From assembly GCA_965228005.1 (NCBI GenBank), contig CBDDGV010000003.1, positions 930,001 through 994,000 of the forward strand: 64,000 nt of DNA, written 5' to 3'. Both the position numbers and the translations under genes were made by a program. Positions 1 to 7,770 of the stretch are shown piece by piece. The first letter of the stretch is position 1. Each line of letters begins with the position of its first letter. The notes under the pieces are model-generated. The model did not search any database, was not told the origin of the DNA, and saw only the letters and a list, made by a program, of their open reading frames with translations. The stretch comes from JBCCXZ01 sp965228005. GTDB lineage: Bacteria; Planctomycetota; Planctomycetia; Pirellulales; Lacipirellulaceae.

Positions 1-42
1 ACACCGAGTACGGCCCACGAAACCGCCAGTGGGATTGGTCAT
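1..42 (-). CDS. 5' end of the gene after yajC, possibly secD (partial)
   Basis: An ATG at 42 opens a 14-codon reading frame that runs off the left edge of the window (begins MTNPTGGFVG). It follows yajC on the same strand after about 100 bp. Synteny (tgt-yajC-secD is a common bacterial order) suggests the N-terminus of the SecD or SecDF translocase subunit, but 14 residues are too few to recognise a family. The assignment rests on neighbourhood only. Confidence 0.35.
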   Translation of the reverse strand, partial: MTNPTGGFVGRTRC

Positions 43-144
43 CTGTTCTACCTGTGGTCGGGCGGCTTGCCGCCGAGTGGCGGGCTCCGTTATCGGGCCC
101 GCTTTGGTTGATTGTGTTCTGTTCGCTCAGTCGATTCCGGTCGC

Positions 145-519
145 CTAAGCGTTGCTCGATGCCTTGTCCTCATCGGTCACGACCCGTGCGATCGCCGATG
201 TCCCGACGCGCATCTTGGTCCCCGAAGACTCGTCCACCCGGATCACCACGATCTCCGCGTCGCGTTGTACGCTCGTGACGACGCCGTGGATGCCCCCGAT
301 GGTGACGACCCGGTCTTTTTCCTTCAGGCCGTCGATCATCGTCTTGAAGGTCTGCTCTTTGTTCTTCTGCGGCCGGAGGATCATGAAGTAGAACAGGACG
401 CCCACGATGATCAGGCCGGGCAGCATGCTTTCCAGGCCAGGGGCCGCGGGCTGGTCGCCGGCTTCGGCCAGAATGCTCGTTGCTGCCAGGATGGGCGGGT
501 TCACTTCGTCACCGTTCAC
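145..519 (-). CDS. yajC: Preprotein translocase subunit YajC
   Basis: YajC is a small membrane partner of SecD/SecF that assists protein export through SecYEG. The 124-residue product has a short polar N-terminus, one hydrophobic segment at about residues 33-48 (GLIIVGVLFYFMI), then the family signature LRPQKNKE and a small cytoplasmic domain containing DRVVTIGGIHGVV. Length and layout are normal for the family. It sits 76 bp downstream of tgt on the same strand, the classic tgt-yajC order, and the gene following it starts at 42. Confidence 0.95.
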   Translation of the reverse strand: MNGDEVNPPILAATSILAEAGDQPAAPGLESMLPGLIIVGVLFYFMILRPQKNKEQTFKTMIDGLKEKDRVVTIGGIHGVVTSVQRDAEIVVIRVDESSGTKMRVGTSAIARVVTDEDKASSNA

Positions 520-595
520 GGGGCTCGCGTCATCGGAATCGCGTATCTTAAGTCCCTATGTGGTAAGCAGCAAGGGCGGGACGGGCCTGCCCCGG

Positions 596-1711
596 CTAGG
601 CCGGTTCCGGCCGACTCCACCCGGCGAGCTTCTCGGCACGGAACTCGTTGAAAGCGTCCTGCTCGACGGCCTGTCGGGCCTCACGCATCAGCCGCTGGTA
701 GTACGTGAGGTTGTGGAGCGAGGCCAGGATCGGGCCGAGCATCTCCTTGGCCTGGAACAGATGCCGCAAGTAGCCCAGGCTGTGACCACAAGCAGGGCAG
801 GGGCACTCCGGGTCGAGCGGGTTGCGTTCTTCCGCCAGCCGGGCGTTCCGCAGCCGGAGCGGCGGGCCGTCGGTGTAGACCAACGCGTTGCGACCGTTGC
901 GGGTCGGCAGCACGCAGTCGAACATATCGATCCCCCGGGCGATCCCCTCTACTAGGTCGCGGGGCGTACCAACCCCCATCAGGTAGCGGGGGCGGTCGGC
1001 CGGCAGTTCGGGGACGGTGAACTCTAGCGTCCGGTACATCTGGTCCGGCTCCTCGCCCACGCTGAGCCCGCCGACCGCGTAACCTGGGAAGTCCAGCTTC
1101 ACCAGCTCTCGGGCAGACTCCTTCCGCAGCGTCTCGTCGAGGCCTCCCTGGACGATGGCCATGAGCATTTGGTCTTCGCGGGACGACGCCTTGAGGCACC
1201 GTTCGGCCCAACGGAAGCTGCGGCGGCTGGCGTCGGCGATCGTCGCCCGATCCGAAGGCAGCGCCACCACGTGGTCGAAGACCATCGCGATATCGCTGCC
1301 GAGGTTCTGCTGGATTTCAATCGACCGCTCGGGCGTGATCCGCAGCAAGTCGCCGTCGATGTGGGAGCGGAACGAGACCCCGCCTTCGTCGATCTTGGCG
1401 CTGTCAGCCAAGCTGAAGACCTGGAAGCCGCCGCTGTCGGTCAGGATCGGGCCGTGCCAGCCCATGAACTCGTGCAATCCACCCAGCCCGGCCACGACCT
1501 CGTCTCCCGGCCGCAGAGCTAGGTGGTAGGTGTTGCCGAGCACCACATCGGCGCCGGTCTCCCGGAGGCGGCCGATGTCGACGCCCTTCACCGTGCCGAC
1601 TGTGCCCACCGGCATGAACGCCGGGGTCTGGACCTCGCCGTGGGGCGTGGAGAGCACGCCACGCCGCGCGTCGGTGTGAGCATCGACGTGGTGGAGCGTG
1701 TAGCGGAACAA
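596..1711 (-). CDS. tgt: Queuine tRNA-ribosyltransferase (TGT)
   Basis: TGT exchanges guanine for the queuosine precursor preQ1 at the wobble position of tRNAs with GUN anticodons. The 371-residue protein has full family length. Visible motifs are the N-terminal TPAFMPVGTVGTVKG, the catalytic LTDSGGFQVFSL with its Asp nucleophile, VMVFDHV-type and GGLSVGE segments, and the C-terminal zinc site CPCPACGHS (C-x-C-x2-C) followed by a His in LRHLF. It lies 22 bp downstream of the TPR/alpha-CTD gene and upstream of yajC, so these genes are probably co-transcribed. Confidence 0.97.
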   Translation of the reverse strand: MFRYTLHHVDAHTDARRGVLSTPHGEVQTPAFMPVGTVGTVKGVDIGRLRETGADVVLGNTYHLALRPGDEVVAGLGGLHEFMGWHGPILTDSGGFQVFSLADSAKIDEGGVSFRSHIDGDLLRITPERSIEIQQNLGSDIAMVFDHVVALPSDRATIADASRRSFRWAERCLKASSREDQMLMAIVQGGLDETLRKESARELVKLDFPGYAVGGLSVGEEPDQMYRTLEFTVPELPADRPRYLMGVGTPRDLVEGIARGIDMFDCVLPTRNGRNALVYTDGPPLRLRNARLAEERNPLDPECPCPACGHSLGYLRHLFQAKEMLGPILASLHNLTYYQRLMREARQAVEQDAFNEFRAEKLAGWSRPEPA

Positions 1712-1733
1712 GGTTGGTCCGGGCGTCCGGTGC

Positions 1734-3092
1734 TCAGTCGCCGCGGAGCTTCAGGTTGTGCACCGTGAGCTTCTCGCGGACCTCGTTGAGGCTGGTGACG
1801 CCGAAGTTCTTGCACTCCAGCAGGTCGTCCCCGGTCCGGCGGACCAGGTCGCCGATCGTGGTGAGGCCGAGCCGCACCATGCACTTCCGGGCCCGCACCG
1901 AGAGGTTGAGGTCGGAGATCGGCCGGTCGAGCAGCGCCCGCTCGTCGTCGCTGAGCGACGAGTTGTCGTAGCTGGTCTCTTCTTCCTTCCAGGCCGTGGC
2001 GAACTGACCCAGCTCCAGGCCCTTGGAGGAGAGCATCTCGCGGATCTCCACGAGCGAGGTCTCACCGAAGTTCTTGCTCGCCAGCAGTTCCTGCTCGCTG
2101 GTTTCGGTAAGGTCGCCCAGGGTCATGATGCCCATCTTCTGCAGGCAGTTGCGGCTGCGGACCGAGAGCTCGAAGTCGGTCACCGGCACGCTCAGAACCT
2201 GCGCCAGCCGGTCACGTCGGCGACGCTCTTCCTCGTCGTAGTACATGTCGCGAGAGGCGTCGGCGTCTTTGAAGAACAGCCGCGCCCGCTCGTGCGACGG
2301 GTAGACGTCCAGCACGCGGGAGTAGCACTGCTTGGCCCGCTCGAACTGTTCCATGTCTTCGTAGAGCAGCCCCAGGTTGAGGAGCGTACCCACATGGGCG
2401 GGGAACTGCGTGACCGCTCGCTCGTAGAGCTCCTGGGCGTAGTGGTCATTGCCGTGACGGTCGTTCTCCAGGGCCAGACCGAAGAGAGCGCCGGCGTGGT
2501 TGCCGTCGGCCTCGACCGCCCGCTCGAGTAGTGCGACGACCTCAGTCGGGTTGCCACCGAGCGCGGAGACGGTCGCCGAACGCTGGTAGAGGTATTCGGC
2601 CGTCTGCTCGACGGCTCCTGACAGATCGTCGAGGATCGCGAGCGAACCTTCGGCGTCGCCCGAGTAGCGCTTGGCCTCGGCCTTCGCGAGTGAGACGTCG
2701 TCCTTGGGGTAGCCGGCCCGCTCGGCGGACTCGTACGCGGTCAGCGCGGTCTCGTACTGGTCGAGCGAGAGGTGCGCCTTGCCCAGGTAGAACTGGGTCA
2801 GGGCGCCGCCGTCGGCGTTCTCGAGCGTCGGGACCGCATCGGAGTACCGGCCGAGCAAGAAGTAGCAGACGCCAAGCCGCACCGAAGCGGCCGGCGTGCG
2901 TTCGCCCTGTTGTTCCATCTCTTGGACCGAGTCGCGGAGGACGCGAAACTTGTCGTAGTCCTTCGAGACGGCGGTCACGATCTGATCAATCTCGGCGGGG
3001 CCGAAGGTGCTGTTGGACACTACGGCCTGACGGATGTCGAACTCGGCAACGGCTTCTGGCATCGACAAAGCAACGACTCCTGACAGAGGCAA
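1734..3092 (-). CDS. TPR protein with two C-terminal RNA polymerase alpha-CTD-like modules
   Basis: The 452-residue protein has an N-terminal half made of tetratricopeptide repeats (about residues 60-290, e.g. AGALFGLALENDRHGNDHYA and LLNLGLLYEDMEQFERAKQC). Two copies of the helix-hairpin-helix domain normally found at the C-terminus of RNA polymerase alpha follow, at about residues 300-365 and 388-452. Each copy has the pattern L-S-V-R-x-R-x-C, then T-x-G-D-L, then K-N-F-G-x-T-S-L-x-E-[IV]-R. In RpoA this domain binds UP-element DNA and activators. A DNA- or polymerase-associated role is inferred. No signal peptide or membrane segment is seen. It lies immediately upstream of tgt and may lead that operon. 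Confidence 0.85.
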   Translation of the reverse strand: MPLSGVVALSMPEAVAEFDIRQAVVSNSTFGPAEIDQIVTAVSKDYDKFRVLRDSVQEMEQQGERTPAASVRLGVCYFLLGRYSDAVPTLENADGGALTQFYLGKAHLSLDQYETALTAYESAERAGYPKDDVSLAKAEAKRYSGDAEGSLAILDDLSGAVEQTAEYLYQRSATVSALGGNPTEVVALLERAVEADGNHAGALFGLALENDRHGNDHYAQELYERAVTQFPAHVGTLLNLGLLYEDMEQFERAKQCYSRVLDVYPSHERARLFFKDADASRDMYYDEEERRRRDRLAQVLSVPVTDFELSVRSRNCLQKMGIMTLGDLTETSEQELLASKNFGETSLVEIREMLSSKGLELGQFATAWKEEETSYDNSSLSDDERALLDRPISDLNLSVRARKCMVRLGLTTIGDLVRRTGDDLLECKNFGVTSLNEVREKLTVHNLKLRGD

Positions 3093-3169
3093 GGAAGGTC
3101 TGACACGCCGCGGCCGGGGTCTCGGCCAGAGGGACGCGGGCCGGGGACTCGGCCGGGGGTTCCACTAAG

Positions 3170-3243
3170 AGCCAGCGGCGGGAGTCGAACCCGCAACCCC
3201 CGCATTACGAATGCGGTGCTCTGCCGATTGAAGCTACGCTGGC
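3170..3243 (-). tRNA. tRNA-Thr (anticodon CGT)
   Basis: On the minus strand a 74-nt cloverleaf folds with a perfect 7-bp acceptor stem (GCCAGCG with CGCTGGC), a D arm, an anticodon stem CCGCA/TGCGG enclosing loop TTCGTAA (anticodon CGT), and a T arm with GGTTCGACTCC. The discriminator base is T and no CCA is encoded. It decodes ACG threonine codons. Confidence 0.93.
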
Positions 3244-3319
3244 GCTCGACGCGGTCTCTACAAGCTGGAAAGCGTACCCCATGGCCACCCAGGCAGCAAT
3301 GGGCGGCCCCAGCGGGCCG

Positions 3320-4576
3320 CTAGCGGGTCAGGGCCGCCCGCAGGCGTCTTAGGGCCTCTGCAGGCGTTAGGCCGCCACGCTGAAGAACCCGCCGCAGGGG
3401 CAGGGCCACACCGTCGGCCCGGAAGGCTTGCCCGTCGGCGGTCACCCCCGGCGTAAGCGTCCCCAATCGCACCTTTGGCTTTAGCCCTTCCCAGGATGCG
3501 GCCCCGCCAAGAACGACAGTGCGGGTTGCGTTGAGGGCCTCTCGTTCAGCTGTCGTCAGCCGATCTGCACGGCCGTCTCCGACGAGCAAGGCGGCATCGA
3601 CCTCTCCGCGGGTCAGGAGATCGAGCCCTCCTGCGGTACCCAACTCGGCCCGCGGCGCCCCGCCGGCGTAGTCGACCGGGCCCGCCGCTCCGCTCGCCCA
3701 CTGAAGAGCCGGTAGACCACCTGCGGCGTGGAGCGGTACGACGACACTGCGCGTGTCTGTGTTGAGTGACCGTACAAGGCGAAACAGGCCCTCCACCACC
3801 CCGCACGGGTTTTCCGCCTTAGCAACGCCGTCGCCCAGGACAAACGCGGAGTAGCGGCTCTCTTTCAGCCGTTGCGCCAGCAAGCCGAGCGATTCGTTGT
3901 GCGGTTGTTGGCTTGACTGCTCTACGGGAGAGCCTTCAACTTGGGCGCGCAGATGCCAAACGGAAGGCAAGTCACCCCTTGGTCCCGGCGCCAGGTGGTG
4001 ATCCGACAGTGCTGCAGTTTCCGACTGCCGGTCGTCGATGCACCAGACCTCTCGGTCCACGCGGCCTCCGGGAACGGTTTTGCCGGCGGGGTCAACAAAC
4101 CGCTCCCAGAATCGCGGTTGTTCCGAAGCCGGGTCGGCCCGCCAGAACACGATCGTGTCTGCACGGTGTCGGATTTCGCCGAACGTTGCGGTACTCATGC
4201 CGACCGTCTGTAACGCTCTGGTCACTGCTCGGTCGAGCGCCGAGCATTCGGGCGCGATGACCGCTCCTGCGCGATCGGCCAGCTCAGTCGCAGCACGCAC
4301 GCAGTCGACACTGAGGCCTCTCAGCCCGTAGACCATTGGTGCACGTGCCCCGTTAAGGACTGACGCCGCTGCCGTGACGGCTTCGTCCAACGAAGCTGGT
4401 TGACCATCGACCTCATGGCTGGGAACAGCGAGACCGGCTTGGTACCACTGCTCTCCGAGAGGGCACAGGTTCTCATGGGAAACCACCCGGTCGGACTCAG
4501 TCGTCACCACGATGTCGTCGCACAGGCATCCGCAGGCTGTGCACGCGCGGTCTTGTAATTGGGCACGGTCGCTCAT
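3320..4576 (-). CDS. fhcB: Formylmethanofuran dehydrogenase/Fhc complex subunit B
   Basis: Homologue of FwdB/FmdB, part of the methanofuran-linked C1 pathway that oxidises formaldehyde-level carbon to formate. The 418 residues begin with a cysteine cluster (C12, C15, C17, C19 in CTACGCLCDDI, plus C38 in NLCPLG) like the [4Fe-4S] region of FwdB. The family stretch PMVYGLRGLS then follows, and later FGEIRHRADTIVFWRADP. At the place where archaeal FwdB has the Mo/W-ligand Cys (CHGPS followed by A-L-Q-x-V-G) this protein reads LDRAVTRALQTVG, so that ligand seems absent. This fits bacterial Fhc, which works as a hydrolase. Its ATG overlaps the fhcC stop by 4 bp. fhcA and fhcD are not in the window. 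Confidence 0.88.
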   Translation of the reverse strand: MSDRAQLQDRACTACGCLCDDIVVTTESDRVVSHENLCPLGEQWYQAGLAVPSHEVDGQPASLDEAVTAAASVLNGARAPMVYGLRGLSVDCVRAATELADRAGAVIAPECSALDRAVTRALQTVGMSTATFGEIRHRADTIVFWRADPASEQPRFWERFVDPAGKTVPGGRVDREVWCIDDRQSETAALSDHHLAPGPRGDLPSVWHLRAQVEGSPVEQSSQQPHNESLGLLAQRLKESRYSAFVLGDGVAKAENPCGVVEGLFRLVRSLNTDTRSVVVPLHAAGGLPALQWASGAAGPVDYAGGAPRAELGTAGGLDLLTRGEVDAALLVGDGRADRLTTAEREALNATRTVVLGGAASWEGLKPKVRLGTLTPGVTADGQAFRADGVALPLRRVLQRGGLTPAEALRRLRAALTR

Positions 4577-5397
4577 CCCGCCTCCTCGGCGACCAACAAC
4601 TCCCCCTGGCCCAGGCTCAGGTGATCGCCGGAGTAGTGGACGAAACGTCGCTCATCCAACCCCATTGCCTTAGAGAAGCCTGCGTTAGCCAGCCAGCGGA
4701 GCAGCAATCCTGTCGCTGTGGAGTTGCCCGTGTAGGCCTCGCGGAACGTCGGCAGCAACTCGGGGAGTTCTCCGCTTAGCAGCAAGACTGTGCCGCGGGA
4801 CATGCCGCCGGCGGGGAAGTCTCCGCAACGGCCGCCTACGACCAGTGTCCCTGCCACCATACCCCAGGCGGGGCAGGCAGCGGTGTCGCCGCCGATGGCG
4901 ATCACGCCGCGTCGCATGGCTCGCCCGGCTTCCTTGCCTGCGTCGCCCTCGACGATGATCGATCCACCGGTCATCCCGCGGGTCATCCCAGGATCAGCGC
5001 CGCCCAAGCCATCGCCCGCGTCGCCCGAGATGCGCAACTCGCCGCCGCGCATCGCGGAGCCGGCTGAGTCGCCCGCGTCGCCAGTGACCGTCAGACGGCC
5101 GCCCCGCATCCTGGCCCCGGCGTAACGGCCAACCGATCCCACGGCGCTGATGGCTCCGCTCGACATGCCGGCGCCCAGGTGATGCACCGCGTGCAGTTCG
5201 CCCTCGAATCGCAGGTTCAGGTCGTCGCAGTTCCCTGAGATGTCGAAGAGCTCGGCAGCCGCGACCCGCTCCCGGCCCCGCCGGACCACGAGACGCTCAA
5301 TAGCCTGAGTCGACTGTCCCTGCAGAGTTTCCGGCAATAAACCCGTGGCATCGACGGGCAGCGAGCCGTTGATCTTTGAGTTAAACACCAATGGCAT
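4573..5397 (-). CDS. fhcC: Formylmethanofuran dehydrogenase/Fhc complex subunit C
   Basis: Homologue of FwdC/FhcC, the scaffold subunit with a right-handed beta-helix also seen at the end of glutamate synthase. The 274-residue protein has repeated Gly-rich turns of the type G-x-x-A-G-x-x-M-R-G-G (YAGARMRGG, SAGSAMRGG, EAGRAMRRG, FPAGGMSRG). It probably anchors FhcA and FhcD to FhcB. It is the first gene of the fhcC-fhcB pair, overlapping fhcB by 4 bp (ATGA), and diverges from mobA across about 100 bp. Confidence 0.9.
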   Translation of the reverse strand: MPLVFNSKINGSLPVDATGLLPETLQGQSTQAIERLVVRRGRERVAAAELFDISGNCDDLNLRFEGELHAVHHLGAGMSSGAISAVGSVGRYAGARMRGGRLTVTGDAGDSAGSAMRGGELRISGDAGDGLGGADPGMTRGMTGGSIIVEGDAGKEAGRAMRRGVIAIGGDTAACPAWGMVAGTLVVGGRCGDFPAGGMSRGTVLLLSGELPELLPTFREAYTGNSTATGLLLRWLANAGFSKAMGLDERRFVHYSGDHLSLGQGELLVAEEAG

Positions 5398-5495
5398 GGC
5401 AGGCTTTCGATGGGGGCAGGCCGTTCGCGAAGGTTAGAGCAGCCGATCCTGCATGTCTACAATACCAGCTGCCCTGCAGAGCCGAGTTCGTCGAC

Positions 5496-6128
5496 ATGAC
5501 ACGAGAGCCCCAAATGCGTCGAGGCGCGGTCGTCTTGTGCGGCGGTCGGTCGACTCGCATGGGCCGCGACAAGGCTTGGCTCACAATCGCCGGCGAGACG
5601 ATGCTCGAGCGATCCGTTCGCACCGCCAGTGCAGCTGTCGCAGGAGGGCCAGTCGTGGTTGTGGCTTCGGCAGGGCAGGGCCTGCCCGATCTGGCGCCGG
5701 AGGTTGCCGTGCTCCGAGACGCCGCAGTCGGACAGGGCCCGCTGGAGGGTTTACGCGTTGGCCTCACAGCGCTAGGAGATCTCGCGGACACGGTGTTCGT
5801 TTCGGGGTGCGACGCTCCGCTGCTCTCCGAAGCGTTCATCAACTTCCTCTTCAGCTCTCTGGGTGATGCCGATGCCGCGGTTCCGGCCGACGAACAGCGG
5901 CTGCACCCGCTGGCCGCGGTCTACAGGCCCGCCGTACTGAGCCAGATCAAGCGGCTGTCGAGCGGCGGCAACCGCTCGTTGCACGCGCTGTTGGAGGCCT
6001 GCAACACGGCGCGCATCCACACGGAACAGATCCGGGGCGTCGACCCTGATCTGCGGTGCCTCGTGAACATCAATCGCCCAGGCGATCACGAGCGAGTGCT
6101 GCGCCTGCTGGAAGACGACGGCAGATAG
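5496..6128 (+). CDS. mobA: Molybdenum cofactor guanylyltransferase (MobA-like)
   Basis: MobA attaches GMP to molybdopterin to give the bis-MGD cofactor. The product has the nucleotidyltransferase signature GAVVLCGGRSTRMGRDKAWL near the N-terminus, then VSGCDAPLL (metal-binding Asp), the HPLAAVY segment and a C-terminal LVNINRPGD close to the family N-[IV]-[NT]-x-P-x-D/E. I start at the ATG at 5496 (210 residues). An ATG at 5514 is equally possible, and the reading frame is open back to 5391 with non-family sequence. It diverges from fhcC and is convergent with hisB, whose stop lies 3 bp away. Confidence 0.88.
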   Translation: MTREPQMRRGAVVLCGGRSTRMGRDKAWLTIAGETMLERSVRTASAAVAGGPVVVVASAGQGLPDLAPEVAVLRDAAVGQGPLEGLRVGLTALGDLADTVFVSGCDAPLLSEAFINFLFSSLGDADAAVPADEQRLHPLAAVYRPAVLSQIKRLSSGGNRSLHALLEACNTARIHTEQIRGVDPDLRCLVNINRPGDHERVLRLLEDDGR

Positions 6129-6131
6129 CCG

Positions 6132-6734
6132 CTACCCGTCCAGCGTTCCCTTGGTGCTGGGGACGCCCGACTGTCGGGGATCGTTTTCGACCGCCATCCG
6201 CAGTGCACGCGCCGCACACTTGAACACGGCCTCAGCGATGTGGTGGCTGTTGCGTCCGTGGTGCAGCACGACGTGCAGGTTGCACAACGCGTTGGCCGCG
6301 AAGGCCTGCCAGAAGTCTTCGAGCAGTTCGCTGTCGAAGTCGCCGATCTTCGCCGCCGGCGTCGGGGCGTTGTAGACGAGTGCGTAGCGGCCGCTCAGGT
6401 CGATCGCCACAGTGACCAGCGTCTCTTCCATGGGCAGCGTGAAGTGACCGTAGCGACGGATGCCGCGCTTGTCGCCTAGGGCTTCTTTCAAGGCCGACCC
6501 GAGGCAGATGCCCGTGTCTTCCACCGTGTGGTGCTGGTCGACGTGCAGGTCGCCCTCCGCCGAGACGTCCAGATCGAAGACGCCGTGCCTCGAGAACAGC
6601 TCCAGCATGTGGTCGAGGAAGCCGACGCCGGTCTGGATCTGGCTGCTGCCGTCGCCGTCGAGGCCGAGGGACAGTTCGATCGAGGTTTCCGCGGTCTTCC
6701 GGGATATCTGGGCGGTGCGTTTCATCGGTCTCAC
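6132..6734 (-). CDS. hisB: Imidazoleglycerol-phosphate dehydratase
   Basis: HisB catalyses the sixth step of histidine biosynthesis. The 200-residue protein is of monofunctional length and shows the manganese-site motifs GVGFLDHMLELFSRHG, LHVDQHHTVEDTGICLG, VDLSGR-type core (IDLSGRYALVYN) and NLHVVLHHGRNSHHIAEAVFKC. The start may be the ATG at 6734 or the one at 6725 (MKRTAQISR), which suits the family better. No other his gene is next to it. Confidence 0.96.
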   Translation of the reverse strand: MRPMKRTAQISRKTAETSIELSLGLDGDGSSQIQTGVGFLDHMLELFSRHGVFDLDVSAEGDLHVDQHHTVEDTGICLGSALKEALGDKRGIRRYGHFTLPMEETLVTVAIDLSGRYALVYNAPTPAAKIGDFDSELLEDFWQAFAANALCNLHVVLHHGRNSHHIAEAVFKCAARALRMAVENDPRQSGVPSTKGTLDG

Positions 6735-6930
6735 TCAGCGCCGATTCGGGGACGGGTCTCGATAGTAAGCCTAACACGGACCCTTTTCGGCCACGAGCAG
6801 TTCGGGGGCTGCCAGGAAAGCGTCGCTGAGTCCGTTTTGGGGTCTGGGGCGGGCGTGCGGTATGATGGCAGGCGTCGAGGCCTGGGATTTCTTGTTTGCG
6901 TGCGATCGGGGGGATCTAGTCGTGCCGCCA

Positions 6931-7125
6931 ATGAAGAAGCCGTCGCGGGGCGGCCGCAGCTTGCACTCGCTCACTCACTTGGCTAAGCGTTGGAGCATGA
7001 CCCGCCGCGAAGTCCGTCGCCTGCTTCAATCCGGGCGGATCGGTTTCGAGCAGGTCTGCGGGGAACTCTGCGTCCCCGAGGACGAGGTTCGCCGCTTCGA
7101 GAGGTCCAGCGGACGCCGCCACTAG
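6931..7125 (+). CDS. Small helix-turn-helix (excisionase/MerR-like) protein
   Basis: A 64-residue basic protein starting MKKPSRGG. Residues 17-60 (LAKRWSMTRREVRRLLQSGR, then a wing-like stretch and CVPEDEVRRFERSSG) have the pattern of the winged-helix DNA-binding domain found in excisionases and MerR-type proteins: a short HTH, a Gly-containing turn and a terminal helix. Target and function are unknown. An in-frame ATG at 6862 would add 23 residues that do not resemble the domain. No integrase is nearby. Confidence 0.6.
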   Translation: MKKPSRGGRSLHSLTHLAKRWSMTRREVRRLLQSGRIGFEQVCGELCVPEDEVRRFERSSGRRH

Positions 7126-7136
7126 ACTCGGGGTCG

Positions 7137-7601
7137 CTACCGCCACCACAGGTTGTCGGGGCTTGGAACTCGCTTCGCAGACTCGGTCTCCGTGCTTGGC
7201 TGTCGTTTGTGTTGCGTTACGCGAGAACGCTGCTGGCTTGGTGTGTAGGTCATGGGTGGCATAGGCTCGGCGCCCGTTGGCCCGACCCCCGCGGGCCTGC
7301 AGGGCAGACCGAAGCCGCAAGCACCCGGAGCCCCAGGCGGACCAAGGTAGGCGGGCCGGAAGTCCGAGCACCCAAACGGCCCGCACTCCTTGGGCACAAA
7401 CACCAACTGCTCGACTTGCAGCGTCGGCGAACCGGGCGACCGGATCATCGGCGCGTGGTACCCGGGCCCGTAACCGACCCCGCACCACTGGGCCAGATTG
7501 CTCGGCAACCGCCAACGCCCGGTTTCCTCCTTGGCGAAGGCCGAGTTGCCGGAAACCGCCGCGCACAGCAGCAGAGCGAGAGCGGGAGTGCTGATCCGCA
7601 T
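7137..7601 (-). CDS. Secreted Gly/Pro-rich hypothetical protein
   Basis: The ATG at 7601 opens a 154-residue product whose N-terminus is a typical Sec signal peptide (MRISTPALALLLCAAVSGNSAFA). The mature part is rich in Gly, Pro and Cys (WCGVGYGPGYHAP, KECGPFGCSDFRP, GACGFGLPC) and ends in a polar tail. I recognise no family. It is convergent with the small HTH gene, 11 bp apart. The frame stays open upstream to 7718, but that part is not signal-like. Confidence 0.55.
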   Translation of the reverse strand: MRISTPALALLLCAAVSGNSAFAKEETGRWRLPSNLAQWCGVGYGPGYHAPMIRSPGSPTLQVEQLVFVPKECGPFGCSDFRPAYLGPPGAPGACGFGLPCRPAGVGPTGAEPMPPMTYTPSQQRSRVTQHKRQPSTETESAKRVPSPDNLWWR

Positions 7602-7770
7602 CTTGAGCCTCTCGTCGATCGATCGAACACACTGCGCACCGTCGGCACGCCCTCGATAGGATCGATCCAGACCCCTACGGCACATCAGCCCAAGCGAACG
7701 AGCTTCTGCCGCGACCAAGCGCTGCGGCTGCGCCGTCGCTAAATCCGGTAGAACCGCTGTAACCGCACCC

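Noticed and set aside
6931..7125. Excisionase of an integrated element
   Set aside because: Only the HTH resemblance supports it; no integrase, att-like repeats or phage genes are nearby.
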